Positions 44,551 through 56,400 of a stretch of 64,000 nt of DNA are shown piece by piece; the stretch's first letter is position 1, and every line of letters starts with the position of its first letter. The DNA comes from an uncultured Robinsoniella sp. (lineage in GTDB: Bacteria; Bacillota; Clostridia; Lachnospirales; Lachnospiraceae). The translations under genes and the position numbers were made by a program. Location of the stretch: NCBI GenBank assembly GCA_900540475.1, contig UQGG01000020.1, forward strand, positions 1 to 64,000. The letters are read 5' to 3'. Under the pieces are notes generated by a model. That model made no database searches. It was not told where the DNA came from and saw nothing but the letters and a program-made list of their open reading frames with translations.

Positions 44551-44727
44551 AAATTTACCAGGTGCCAAAAGGGGGAAAAGCTGAAAAACTTGATAGTGAT
44601 CGGTTAAAATGAGGGTTTTGTATTGGCAAGGACGAAAACGATTGGCGCCTGGTAAAATTTGTGATAGAGGTTGATTTTATGGGGGATGTGGGGTATAGTT
44701 AATGGGAGGAATGTTGGATTTGCGTTG
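44551..44727 (+). promoter_or_regulatory. Leader of CRISPR array 2 with long inverted repeat and promoter
   Basis: Directly after cas2, AAATTTACCAGGTGCCAA (44551-44568) pairs with TTGGCGCCTGGTAAAATTT (44642-44660) with one bulge, enclosing about 73 nt. A promoter TTGATT (44671-44676), 17 bp, TATAGT (44694-44699) follows, matching that of array 1. A TTTTACCAGGCG motif also occurs in leader 1 near 31540. Confidence 0.7.
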
Positions 44728-47724
44728 GATTAATAGTAATATAGGATGTATTGAAACTGAATTCTCTTGGAGTAAGCAATGAAATCATATTGCCGATTAA
44801 TAGTAATATAGGATGTATTGAAACTACGGATATGATCTTCCGCAGCCAGATGATGACGGATTAATAGTAATATAGGATGTATTGAAACTCCACGATCCGA
44901 TTACTATATCGACATTTCCGGCCGATTAATAGTAATATAGGATGTATTGAAACGACAGTACTTTCAAGGAAGCACCGGTGCATGTATTAGATTAATAGTA
45001 ATATAGGATGTATTGAAACAGACTAAAATCTTTTTTTGGCCTATCATCCAGTTTTGATTAATAGTAATATAGGATGTATTGAAACAAGTAGAATATTTTA
45101 ACAATCATGATAGCAATGGAGGATTAATAGTAATATAGGATGTATTGAAACGGCACAACGTGTGGAGGTAGAAGAAGATGAAAGTTGATTAATAGTAATA
45201 TAGGATGTATTGAAACTGTTTTGGATTCTTTCTTGCAATTGTATTAACTGATTAATAGTAATATAGGATGTATTGAAACATATTTTGAAGCAGGCTGGAT
45301 TGACAGATATAACGGATTAATAGTAATATAGGATGTATTGAAACAAGTTGGATCCACTGTAATGGTAGTGGATCCGCTGATTAATAGTAATATAGGATGT
45401 ATTGAAACTATCGGAAACCGTCAATAGCGTGATCGTCCTTCTTGGATTAATAGTAATATAGGATGTATTGAAACTCTTTCTTCTGCATAGTAGTACCCAA
45501 TAAAGCGAAAGATTAATAGTAATATAGGATGTATTGAAACAAATCTGTTCCATTAATTCGGTTCTGGCGGACATGATTAATAGTAATATAGGATGTATTG
45601 AAACTACATTTCGATTGCTCCGGATTTCAGTAATTCTTCGATTAATAGTAATATAGGATGTATTGAAACTCATCCGGGACATATTCCAGTAGATCTCCCG
45701 GTTGGATTAATAGTAATATAGGATGTATTGAAACGATAAAAAAGTATTTTCAAATGCGTTAAATGATCGATTAATAGTAATATAGGATGTATTGAAACTT
45801 CTTTACATTCTTGTTAGGTGTTAGGTCTTTGTGGATTAATAGTAATATAGGATGTATTGAAACGATATGCCAACTTTACCTATTCTATAGTCTCCCTCGA
45901 TTAATAGTAATATAGGATGTATTGAAACGCTGACATTAAATCTGAAAATAAGAAAGCAAAAGAGATTAATAGTAATATAGGATGTATTGAAACCTTTTTA
46001 CTTAATGGATATCTATGGATGCAATAAAGATTAATAGTAATATAGGATGTATTGAAACCCGTCTATCAGCCGTTGTGCCTTTAGGCGTTCTAAGATTAAT
46101 AGTAATATAGGATGTATTGAAACGGCTCACCTTCTTTCTAAATCAAGTTATTAACAAGATTAATAGTAATATAGGATGTATTGAAACTGGTCCGTACATC
46201 GTGGAGTAGAAGGCGCATTAAGATTAATAGTAATATAGGATGTATTGAAACGGAAAGCGTAACGATCTGGAAGATTTATACGATAGATTAATAGTAATAT
46301 AGGATGTATTGAAACTCGTAAATTCAACATCAGATACGTATTTCAAATCAGATTAATAGTAATATAGGATGTATTGAAACCAAAAAGGCGGAGTGGCGAA
46401 GACGATCACAACGGGATTAATAGTAATATAGGATGTATTGAAACCGTTCATCGATCGGGTCATCTTCATGCAAGAGTTGATTAATAGTAATATAGGATGT
46501 ATTGAAACGCGAATATCTCTTTGGGTTTCATGCGCTGCACGTCGATTAATAGTAATATAGGATGTATTGAAACGATGGAAGCGTAGAAGCAAGGAACGGA
46601 AAGTTTTAGATTAATAGTAATATAGGATGTATTGAAACAATTGTACCCCCTAATATTGTTGCGTGTTTATTGAGATTAATAGTAATATAGGATGTATTGA
46701 AACTAACTCTTCGTCTGCATCCTCCACGAATGGAACCTGGATTAATAGTAATATAGGATGTATTGAAACTTTTTTATTACCTCGTATGTTTTGTGGTTGT
46801 GATGATTAATAGTAATATAGGATGTATTGAAACGCCTGACGTCAGTGAGTGCCGCTGCTCCTGAACGATTAATAGTAATATAGGATGTATTGAAACTCTG
46901 ATAGGTCCATCATTATTTTGCTTGCATTGGCTGATTAATAGTAATATAGGATGTATTGAAACCATACTCTCCTGGGAGTAGCATTGTCTTTACAAGGATT
47001 AATAGTAATATAGGATGTATTGAAACGATTTGGAGGATATAAAGACGCTTCTCCGGGATTTGATAACTAATTCCTCTAGCCCCCATCGCTATGAGTAGTT
47101 TCGATTAATAGTAATATAGGATTAATAGTAATATAGGATGTATTGAAACATCGATCGCCTTATATTGAAAGCCAGACCTATTATGATTAATAGTAATATA
47201 GGATGTATTGAAACTCTGGTAGCGCAGGAACACCGGATATACCGGAAGGATTAATAGTAATATAGGATGTATTGAAACTAGCCCAGATGCCGATGCAGAG
47301 TAAAAAAAGTAGATTAATAGTAATATAGGATGTATTGAAACCTTTTTCTTCCGTTATGTCTACCGGAATTGCACCGATTAATAGTAATATAGGATGTATT
47401 GAAACAGAAGTGTGTACGAAAGTGCTACATCGTGGTTATGATTAATAGTAATATAGGATGTATTGAAACAATTTCTAAGTTATATGGAGATGATGCAGAG
47501 ACAGATTAATAGTAATATAGGATGTATTGAAACTTTCTGCGCTTGGTGATATTGGCGGGAATGTAGAGATTAATAGTAATATAGGATGTATTGAAACCAA
47601 AGATCCTTTGACCGTCTGGCACGTGGAAGTAGATTAATAGTAATATAAGATGTATTGAATCTAATAAAGAGCGTCCAAATCTTGATTGACTTGAATTAAC
47701 TAATAATAAAGCATGTATTGAAAG
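44728..47724 (+). CRISPR. CRISPR array 2, about 46 repeats
   Basis: The repeat and orientation match array 1. By hand count there are about 46 repeats; the last two (47632-47661, 47693-47724) are degenerate, marking the old end. One irregular unit lies at 47027-47149: a 76-bp spacer-like stretch, then a 17-bp partial repeat (47103-47119) fused to a full one (47120-47149). Spacers are otherwise about 33-37 bp. The two arrays together hold close to 100 spacers. Confidence 0.96.
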
Positions 47725-47877
47725 TCATCTACATGGAATCCGCTCCATCAACACGACCGATCAGGCCAAAATATCTTGACGCATAGCAGGACGCATTCCA
47801 GCTAGTAATCACTTCATTTCTATAATTATAATTAAAATGCTTCATCTGTTAGGCATAAGAAATTCAGAATATAGTAC

Positions 47878-47907
47878 TTGACTTCTATTTCCTCTCTGTG
47901 TTAGACT
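47878..47907 (+). promoter_or_regulatory. Probable promoter of the aspS leader
   Basis: TTGACT (47878-47883), 17 bp, TTAGAC (47901-47906). The -10 is weak. It is the best candidate upstream of the structured leader and would give about 300 nt of 5' untranslated RNA. Confidence 0.4.
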
Positions 47908-47971
47908 ACAAAAAAATAAAAGGCAGGAATAAAGTATGTTAAATCTCCAGTTTACAAAAGTAAATAGGGAC

Positions 47972-48101
47972 GACGATATCCGGCGCTTGTAACTATCTTG
48001 ATAGGTACAAGCGCTAATCGTCTTGTACCTATGTGGATTTGGCAATACAGATAGAACCACATTGGTAAATGATATTTATTTACTTATGCGGTTCTTTTTT
48101 T
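47972..48101 (+). promoter_or_regulatory. Structured aspS leader RNA with alternative hairpins and terminator
   Basis: Four overlapping stems can form. P1: GACGAT (47972-47977) with ATCGTC (48017-48022), enclosing GCGCTTGTA (47983-47991) with TACAAGCGC (48006-48014) and CTATC/GATAG. P2: ATAGGTACAAG (48001-48011) with CTTGTACCTAT (48022-48032), a perfect 11 bp. P3: ATGTGG (48031-48036) with CCACAT (48057-48062). P4: AGAACC (48053-48058) with GGTTCT (48090-48095) plus inner TAAAT/ATTTA, then a run of T, an intrinsic terminator. P1 excludes P2, P2 overlaps P3, and P3 excludes P4. This chain suits regulated termination before aspS. I see no T-box motif. Confidence 0.6.
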
Positions 48102-48122
48102 ATTGGGAAAGGTGGTGATGCA

Positions 48123-48170
48123 ATGAGACATAAAGACGATGTCTGCATGGATTCTATTATTTTTATATAA
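48123..48170 (+). CDS. Possible Asp-containing leader peptide upstream of aspS
   Basis: A 15-residue frame, MRHKDDVCMDSIIFI, with a good ribosome site (AAGGTGGTG) before its ATG. Three of 15 residues are Asp. It lies between the leader terminator and aspS. It may couple translation to charged tRNA-Asp, or it may be chance. Confidence 0.3.
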   Translation: MRHKDDVCMDSIIFI

Positions 48171-48220
48171 AAGTGAATGAAAAAGATTTGAAAAAATAAT
48201 AGAGTAGAGGTAATGACAGT

Positions 48221-49984
48221 ATGAACCAGTCAAGAACACATAAATGTAATGAGCTTCGAATCGAAGATGTAGATAAAACAGTAACGTTAGCCGGATGGTA
48301 TGAGAACATACGGCGTGTAAGCAAAAACCTTGCATTTCTAATTTTAAGAGATTTTTCCGGGATAGTTCAGATCGTGTTAGAAACGGAAGAACTGTTAGAA
48401 AAGATAAATCATGTCAACCGGGAATCAACGATTTCTGTCACCGGAATCGTCCGGGAACGCTCCAGCAAGAATCGGAATATTCCTACCGGTGAAATAGAAA
48501 TTGTTCCGGACGATATTATGGTGTTAGGAAAATGTATCTACAATGAATTACCCTTTGAAATAAACCGCTCAAAAGAAGCAGAAGAAAAAATAAGGTTAAA
48601 ATACCGGTATTTGGATCTGCGCAATCCAGCGGTGAAATCAAATATGATATTGAGGTCAAAAGTGGTTACGGAACTTCGAAAAAGTATGGCGGACCATGAC
48701 TTTTTTGAAATTACAACCCCTATTCTAACCGCATCGTCTCCGGAAGGAGCCAGGGATTATCTGGTGCCGTCCAGAAATTATCCGGGGAAATTTTATGCAC
48801 TGCCCCAGGCACCTCAGCAATTTAAGCAATTGCTAATGGCAGCTGGTTTTGACCGGTATTTCCAGATTGCGCCCTGCTTTCGGGATGAAGATGCCAGAGC
48901 AGACAGATCTCCGGGCGAATTTTACCAGTTGGATATGGAAATGGCTTTTGCAACCCAGGAGGATGTATTTCAGGTGATTGAGCAGGTTTTGCCGGATATT
49001 TTTTATAAATTTGGTAGTTATAAAAACGTATCACCGGCACCATTTACAAGAATTACGTACAAAGATGCTATGGAACGATTTGGTTCCGATAAGCCGGATT
49101 TGAGGATTGATTTGACACTACAGGATATGCTGGGAGGTAAGGAAGCGTTTGCGGGAACTCCCTTAGAGAAAAATTTTATAAAAGCGGTTGTAGTCCGGGA
49201 ATTTCATGAATCCAGGAAATTTATAGATCAGATTTGTGATGAGGTCTATGTACAGACCGGAAACAAAATGTACTGGTTTAAGGTTGGTGTAAATGGCGGT
49301 TTTACAGGAGGAATTTCTAAATTTCTGACGGATATGCAAGCGCGCATCAGCCTTGAGCTGAATCTGAAAAGAGGAGATTTTATCGGAATGAGTGCAGGAG
49401 ACAGAAAGATTGATGTCCAGAAAACGGCAGGGGTAATGCGGAATTTATTAGGGAGGGGGATTGAGGATCATTTTGATAAGGAAAAGTACGAATTCTGTTG
49501 GATTATCGATTTCCCCATGTATGAAACAGGAGCAGAATCCGGTAAAATTGAATTTTGCCACAATCCCTTTTCCATGCCACAGGGAGGCATGGAAGCGTTA
49601 AACGCGAAGGATCCTTTGGAAATTAGTGCATACCAATATGACCTTGTTTGCAATGGCGTGGAACTTTCTTCAGGGGCGGTAAGGAACCATGATCCGGAGT
49701 TAATGGTCCGGGCATTTGAAATAGCTGGAATGAGTGAAGTGGATGTAAAAGCAAAGTTCCCGGCTATGTATGAGGCATTCTGCTATGGTGCACCTCCTCA
49801 TGCGGGAATTGCACCTGGAGTGGACCGTATGGTCATGCTGCTATGCCAGGAGGAAAGCATCCGGGAAGTCATACCATTTCCAATGAATAAAAATGCTCAG
49901 GATATCATGATGGGAGCACCCGCTTTTGTGGAACAGAAGCAATTGCAGGAAGTTCACATGCAGGTTGTGGACGGAAACAAATAA
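48221..49984 (+). CDS. aspS: Aspartyl-tRNA synthetase
   Basis: A 587-residue class II synthetase of the bacterial AspRS type. It has an N-terminal OB-fold (residues about 15-110), the catalytic core with motif 2 FRDEDARADRSPGEFYQLDM, the bacterial GAD insertion (about 290-400), and motif 3 GAPPHAGIAPGVDRMVML with QDIMMGAPAFVEQKQLQEVH. The anticodon-binding fold differs from common bacterial AspRS: RRVSKNLAFLILRDFSGIV in place of RRDHGGxxFxDLRDRxG. It may therefore be a divergent second copy rather than the main enzyme. Regulated by the structured leader. GAGG lies 10 nt before the ATG. Confidence 0.93.
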   Translation: MNQSRTHKCNELRIEDVDKTVTLAGWYENIRRVSKNLAFLILRDFSGIVQIVLETEELLEKINHVNRESTISVTGIVRERSSKNRNIPTGEIEIVPDDIMVLGKCIYNELPFEINRSKEAEEKIRLKYRYLDLRNPAVKSNMILRSKVVTELRKSMADHDFFEITTPILTASSPEGARDYLVPSRNYPGKFYALPQAPQQFKQLLMAAGFDRYFQIAPCFRDEDARADRSPGEFYQLDMEMAFATQEDVFQVIEQVLPDIFYKFGSYKNVSPAPFTRITYKDAMERFGSDKPDLRIDLTLQDMLGGKEAFAGTPLEKNFIKAVVVREFHESRKFIDQICDEVYVQTGNKMYWFKVGVNGGFTGGISKFLTDMQARISLELNLKRGDFIGMSAGDRKIDVQKTAGVMRNLLGRGIEDHFDKEKYEFCWIIDFPMYETGAESGKIEFCHNPFSMPQGGMEALNAKDPLEISAYQYDLVCNGVELSSGAVRNHDPELMVRAFEIAGMSEVDVKAKFPAMYEAFCYGAPPHAGIAPGVDRMVMLLCQEESIREVIPFPMNKNAQDIMMGAPAFVEQKQLQEVHMQVVDGNK

Positions 49985-50003
49985 AAAAAGTGATGCTGTG
50001 GAT

Positions 50004-50040
50004 AAAACTGGATGTTCCAAAGTGGATATCCAGTTTTTTG
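50004..50040 (+). terminator. Intrinsic terminator of aspS
   Basis: AAAACTGGAT pairs with ATATCCAGTTTTTT (one bulge) followed by the T-run, 20-56 bp after the aspS stop. Confidence 0.85.
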
Positions 50041-50409
50041 TTTGCCGATAATTGGGCATTTTCCTTTCCAGAAAATGCCCAATCCGCCATTCTCCCATCT
50101 AAAAAAAATTCTAAATTCCTTTTAGAATTACAACCCTTATACATTATACACAAAGAATATCCGGTAAAAACTGGAAAAATCATCGCTAATTTGTATACTA
50201 CTACTGAAAAAGAAATATTCTCCCGTTTATATGTTTAAAAAAGAAATTATTTTTGCTATAATGTATGCATCGTCCACATCCGTATTTGAGAAGGAGATTA
50301 GGAAACAGTGGTGAGAGGGGCTTGAAAAAGATTCGCCAAGGGAGGAGGGAGCATTGAGAGATCACCGTGGATGGGTTCGGTAGGGTTGATCAATGAAGAA
50401 AGATGAGGA
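50041..50409 (+). promoter_or_regulatory. Regulatory region of the giant sialidase gene
   Basis: TTGGGCATTTTC (50052-50063) and GAAAATGCCCAA (50071-50082) form a perfect 12-bp inverted repeat. AATTCTAAA/TTTAGAATT is a second at about 50108-50130. An extended -10, TGCTATAAT (TATAAT at 50257-50262), suggests the transcription start near 50269 and a leader of about 145 nt. Confidence 0.5.
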
Positions 50410-50415
50410 ATGAAT

Positions 50416-53400
50416 ATGAAGAGAGGAAACAAGGATAGCATGAAGAAAAAGATATCCAGGTATTTGTCGGTCATGATATGTATCTGTATGGTATTTCAGA
50501 CAGCGTACCTTCCGGTGCAGGCGGGATCAGACAGCCTGAATGGCATTCAGATACAAGCAGAAGGCCAGAATAAGGCAGAACAGGTGGTTGAGACAGGATC
50601 TGAGGCTCAGGTACAGAAAGAAGCGCCATCCGAAACAACTATTCAGACAGAAACAGAGATTCAGACAGAATCCGAAGAGGCACCAGAATCAGAGGTTCAG
50701 ACAGAATCCGAAGAGGCACGGGAGACGGAAGTTCAGACGGAATCTGAGGCTGCAACGGAGACAGAGGTTCAGACAGAGACGGAAGCTGTAAAAGAGTCTG
50801 AAGCACAGTCGAAGAAATCAGCAGCTCCTCTGGAGACAACGGGAAATTTGTTAGAAGATGTGAGAAGACAGGCACAGACTGATTTTGCCGGAGGTGTCAA
50901 TGCCGATGCCCAGGCAGTAGACCTGAATCTCAGTGACAGAACTTTTGACGGTACAGCCGCAGGAGCCATTGATTATACATCTGAGGAAAATGGTGGAGCA
51001 GACTCCCCTTACCTGAAGGTGCCTAATAATCTCAGAACAAATGATATCGGTGGAAGTATTATTTTTAAATTCAAGACCAACACAAGCGGTGTAATCTTCG
51101 GGGCTGGAAGTTCCGGTGCAGACGATGGCAACAATATGGTATTTGGAATCAATGATGCCGGAGAGCTGCGTGCTTATTTCCGAAATGACAAAAGCAATGG
51201 ACTGAAAGCAAACTTATCGGTAAATTCCGTGAATTTAAAGGATAACAAATGGCATACCATTGCAGTCAGTTTTCATTCGGGACAGGCAGAGGATACTTAT
51301 GTTGTAATCGATGGAAGTGATAACATTTACCCAAGTGGATGGTGGAGCAGTTGGAATCCGGGCTTTAATAAAAATGTAAATAATAACCAGACTCCATATA
51401 CGAACTTCAGTATTGGCGGCGGAATCTATAACGCAGCACCATTTTATTCCCTGGGTAATTTTAATGGAAAGATTGATTTTGTAACTGTAACAGATCAAAG
51501 CTTTACGGTTACCCAATTAAAAGAAATGACTCAGAAGGCGCCGGACCTGAACGACTTTAGCGTTATGCAGGCGGCCGGAACGGCAAATACATGGTTAATG
51601 ACAGGATCAGATACGGCTGTTCCAAAGTTTGACCAGGTGGGACCGGTTAAAAATTATGTAGGATTTTTTGAAGATAACCTGCGTGCAGGCGGAACTTACG
51701 TAGAACGTTCCCGTTTTGTATTTAATACGGCTCAGGCAGGGTTTACCATTTCCGAATTGAATTCAAAATATGACAAGCTTATCGACCAGTATGGTCCCAA
51801 GGCTGTGGGCATTATGGTAGACCGCAGCGATTATGAGAAGGGGGAGTTCGGTAAAGAGGCGTTCAAGGCGGATCTGAGGACATTGCTTGACAGGCTTTAT
51901 GAGGATCAGAGAATCCCATTTATCATCACACCCGTACCGTCACTTTCCGATGAAGACAATGCCCTGATCAGCATTTATACGGAGGCAATTAAGGAAGAGG
52001 CAGCAGTAAAAGAAACCGTGGTGGTGGATATCACAGGTCTGGATGCATCCTATCTGGATCCGGGCAATTATCTCACCGCACTTGGACACCAGGAGATTGC
52101 AAATACAATCAAAACAACCCTTGGCATCGGGCATACCACCGCATATACCGGATTTGAGCTGCCGGTCAATCCTACGCTGTTAAAAGTGGATGCTTCCCCA
52201 TCGGTACAGGTAAAAGCAGATCAGATCCAGGTAAATGCACCGGAAGGATATACGGATCTGGACTGGAGTTATGAACTGTCTTATGATGGTCAGGTAATTT
52301 CACGGGAACAGGCAGCGGCGCCATTTACCATTACCGGTCTGAAAACAGGAACAGAGTATGTACTTCGCATGACTTCTAACGAAGGAGACAGGAAACGTCA
52401 GTTAAGGGATGTCCGGTTTACGGCTGCTGAAAACGGAAAGGCACAGGCTCTTTCACATGAAGACGGCAATGTGAACACCATTGAAGATCTGACAAATCTT
52501 CTGAACAGCCAGGAACCGGTTACTTACCTTTTCATGGGTGACAGCATTACCCATGGCGTGCTGACAAACGGGTATGACAATGTTCCGGAACTGTTTGAGA
52601 AATACTTAAAAGAGCAGGGCAGGCAGCAGGATGTGGTTATCAATACGGGGGTTTCCAATGCGACAGTATCTACGACACTGGATCAGATTGACAGAAGGCT
52701 GAATCAATTCCATCCGGATGTAGTTATGGTTATGCTGGGGACAAATGATGCTTCTTCAAGAGGAGAGGTGGCAGGTTCCGGGGCTAGCGGATTTACCGTT
52801 GAGGAGTTTAAGAATAATTATAAGGAACTGGTTCGGGATATTTATCAGAATAATCCAGGCAGCTATATTGTATTAAGAGTTCCCTGTGACATGAACCCGG
52901 ATGAACCGAGAAAAAATTATAAAGAATATTTCAATGCCATTTATGATGTGGAACAGGATATGAAGGCGGAGATCGAAGGTATTAAGATTACCGTAATTGA
53001 CCATTTGAAAAACTGGACTGCATACGGGGAAAATGTAAGAAATGATTTCCTGAATACCGGCAGCAATGGCTGGTTAGTAGATAATGTCCATCCAAATGGA
53101 CGGGGCAATATGGCAATGTTCCAGCAGATTTTGAAGGAAACAGGGCTCTATAAGAATGATTCTGCAGTCTCTAATTATTCTTATAAATTCAGTGACTGGG
53201 CAGATAGTTCCTCCATAGCAGCAGAAGTTACCTTTGACGGGACAAAGAAAGAGGCTTCTTTTGATCCGTCTGCACTTGTGGCTTATGAAAATGGCATGCA
53301 GGATGTAACGGTAAGTATAACAGATGTAAATGGTGTGACTATTTCCAAAACAAGTAACTATGGATCAGAAGGAATGAAGATTAAAGTTCCGGAAGATTTT

Positions 53401-56400
53401 ATTCCATACGCTGCAAAGGTAACAGGCACAGATGCAAAGAATCACAAAGAGATTACATTTGCTGCAACCCTGAAAATGACAGGCGATCCGGAGTGTACCT
53501 GCGAGATCAGCAACCTGGTATTTGCAGACAGAGAACTTGTAATACCCCAGGATAAAGACAGTATGGAAATCAGTTTAGAGGCATCTGGGGACATTATCGG
53601 TGACTGCAAGGCAGAAGGTCACAGCAGTAAAACCATCACCTATGTCTTTGAAAAAGCAGAAGATCAGCAGAATATCGGCACGATCAGGCAGAATAAACTG
53701 ACGGTCAGCAAGGCAGGAACCATGAAAGTACGGGTAAATGCACTGGTTCCCGGCACAGTTGCATCGGCAGAGAAGACAGCTGTATTTACTGTTAAAAAAG
53801 AGGGGCAGGACCCTGCTGTGCTGTTTCAGAAATCAGAAGTGAAAATTGCAAACGGAGTTCCAACCAGCCAGGTTGATTATACCGGAGCACTTGATAAACT
53901 AAAGGGTCTGACCCAGGGAACGGTTACAGCTCGGTTTAAAAAGACCGAAACAGGCCTGATGAGTCTGTTCAGCGTATCAAATAATACGCAGAATGCTACA
54001 CATACCCATGTTTATGTAAACGATGGTACTGTGGGCTATGAAGTCCGCAATAACAATACCAATGTCAATGTGGCATCATCCAGCGTAAACAATATGACTA
54101 GAGATGAGTGGCATACGGTAACCTATGTATTTGCACCAGCCGGTACATCGGTGTATTTTGACGGAGAAAGAGTAATTAATAACACGGATACAGGATTTGT
54201 CAGCAGCAGCCAGGGTGTAAATACCGTTGACCTTGGTAAAACACAGCGTTCGGGCGGAGGCAATCAGTATCCTTTCACCGGCAGTATCAGCTATATCGAA
54301 GTGAGATCGGATCTGTTAACCCAAGAGCAGATAACCGATATCCATAAAGTGACACTGAGAGAAGAGAAAGAAGCAGAGCTACCAAAAGATGCATTTAAAT
54401 CAGAGGATCAGCAGTTATTCTACAACGGATACAAGGGATCGGCGTCACACCGGATACCAAGCCTGCTTACTACAAGGAATGGCGTTGTGCTGGCAGCGAT
54501 TGATAAACGCCAAAGCGGACCGGGGGATCAGGGAAATATCGATACGGCAATAAGGAGAAGTTTCGATAACGGAAAGAACTGGACAGACGGACAGACCATC
54601 ATTAACTTACCGGCAGGACAGCAGCAGCATTCCCTGACAATAGATGCAGCGATGGTAGAGGATGAGGTAAACGGCAGAGTCTTTCTGCTGGTAGATATGT
54701 TCCCGGAATCAAAAGCAGCGATGGATACCTCCCTTTTGGAAAAAGGATCCGGATATAAGCAGGTAGGGGATAAATCATATTGTATTTTAAGAGATTATGA
54801 AAGTGTACTGAATACTACCCATAATTATACCAAGACTTATACAATTCGTGAACACGGAGAAGTATGGCTGGAAGGTGCAGAGGAAGCAGATGCAAGGCCA
54901 ACAGACTATACCGTACCGGATTTCAGTACCGGTGAATTATTTAAAGATGATAAGCCGGCAGGCAACATCTTCCTTTATACAGGTTCCAATGCAGGAGAAT
55001 TAAAAGTTGTCCGCAACATGAGAATCTGGAGCACATACAGCGATGATGACGGAGAAACATGGTCAAAACCCGTAGATTTAACACCGATGATCAAAGAAGA
55101 CTGGATGCTGTTCTGCGGAACAGGACCTGGCGTGGGGATCCAGGTGAAAAAGGGTGAGCATGCGGGACGTCTGATTGTTCCCATCTATGTGGCAAACCAG
55201 AACTGGACATCCGCCCAGGCAGCTACCAGTATTTACAGTGATGATTACGGCGTTACCTGGCAGCGTACCCAGATGTCTCCTCTTGAGGCAGCCGGGACCG
55301 ATCTTTCTACAATGAATAACGGCGGTGCTATCTTAACGGAGTCCCAGATTGTGGAGATGAATGACGGAACACTGATTCAGTTTTGCAGGAATGTATCCGG
55401 AAGCCTGAAATATTCAATCAGCACGGATTCCGGAACTACCTGGGGGGAACCTGTCCGGGATACGGGTGTACCAGAAGTTTATTGTCAGTTAACAGCAACC
55501 CATTACCCGGAAAAGATTGATGGAAAAGAAGCCATTATTTTAGCAAATCCAAATGGACCTGCAAGAAACAACGGTATGGCCAGAATCGGACTTTATAATC
55601 CGGAGGACAAGACATTTGAGTGGAAATACAGCCAGCTGGTAAAAAGCGGAAGCTATGCGTATTCCTGTCTGTCCGTGCTTCCAGATGGGAATATCGGGTT
55701 ATTTTATGAAGGTGACAATCAGACAATGGAGTACACCAGCTTCAATGTGGAATGGATTAAGGCGAATTTAACAGTACCGATGAAAGAACCGGTAATCGAA
55801 AATGTAGCAATGGAGAAGAGTGATAACCAGATTGAATTTACGGTTGACTTCGATTCCTATATGATCAAAACCGGAAATCCCGTTCTGAAGTTTAACATGG
55901 ACGGAGTGCCAAAAGAAGCTGTCTATGTATCGGGAAATACCACAAAGCAGTTTGTATTCCGCTATACCGGAAATACGCAGATCACCACAGGGCTGACGGT
56001 TACAAACGTAGGTGTAACAGCAGCAGATACAGATAGTGAAATTGGAAATGCACTCTGTATGCTTCCGTTAGAAAGTGAATTTAAATTTGCACCGGACGGA
56101 ACACCGGAGTGTACCTGTAAAATAGAAGATATTGGATTACTGCCGGAAGAAATAATGATCCCTGCAAAAGTAGATGAATATACGGCAGAACTAACCGGAA
56201 CCATGAAAGAAAGTACCTGCGCAAAAGAAGGACATACCTTCCGTCCAGTCTATACTTACACCGTAGCGGACGCGGGAGAGACCGGGGCGGTCATTACCGG
56301 CAGTAAATTAAAAGTATCCGGGGCAGGCGTTGTAAAGATAAACGTTGCCGCTGAGTTAAATGGCAAAACAGGAAATGCGGACTGCACCATCACCGTGACG

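Noticed and set aside
47908..48220. T-box riboswitch for aspS
   Set aside because: No TGGNACCGCG-type T-box sequence or recognisable specifier loop; structure is present but the class is not.
50540..50791. Arg/Gln-rich plus-strand frame inside the sialidase start
   Set aside because: It is the out-of-frame reading of the Glu/Thr-rich repeats.
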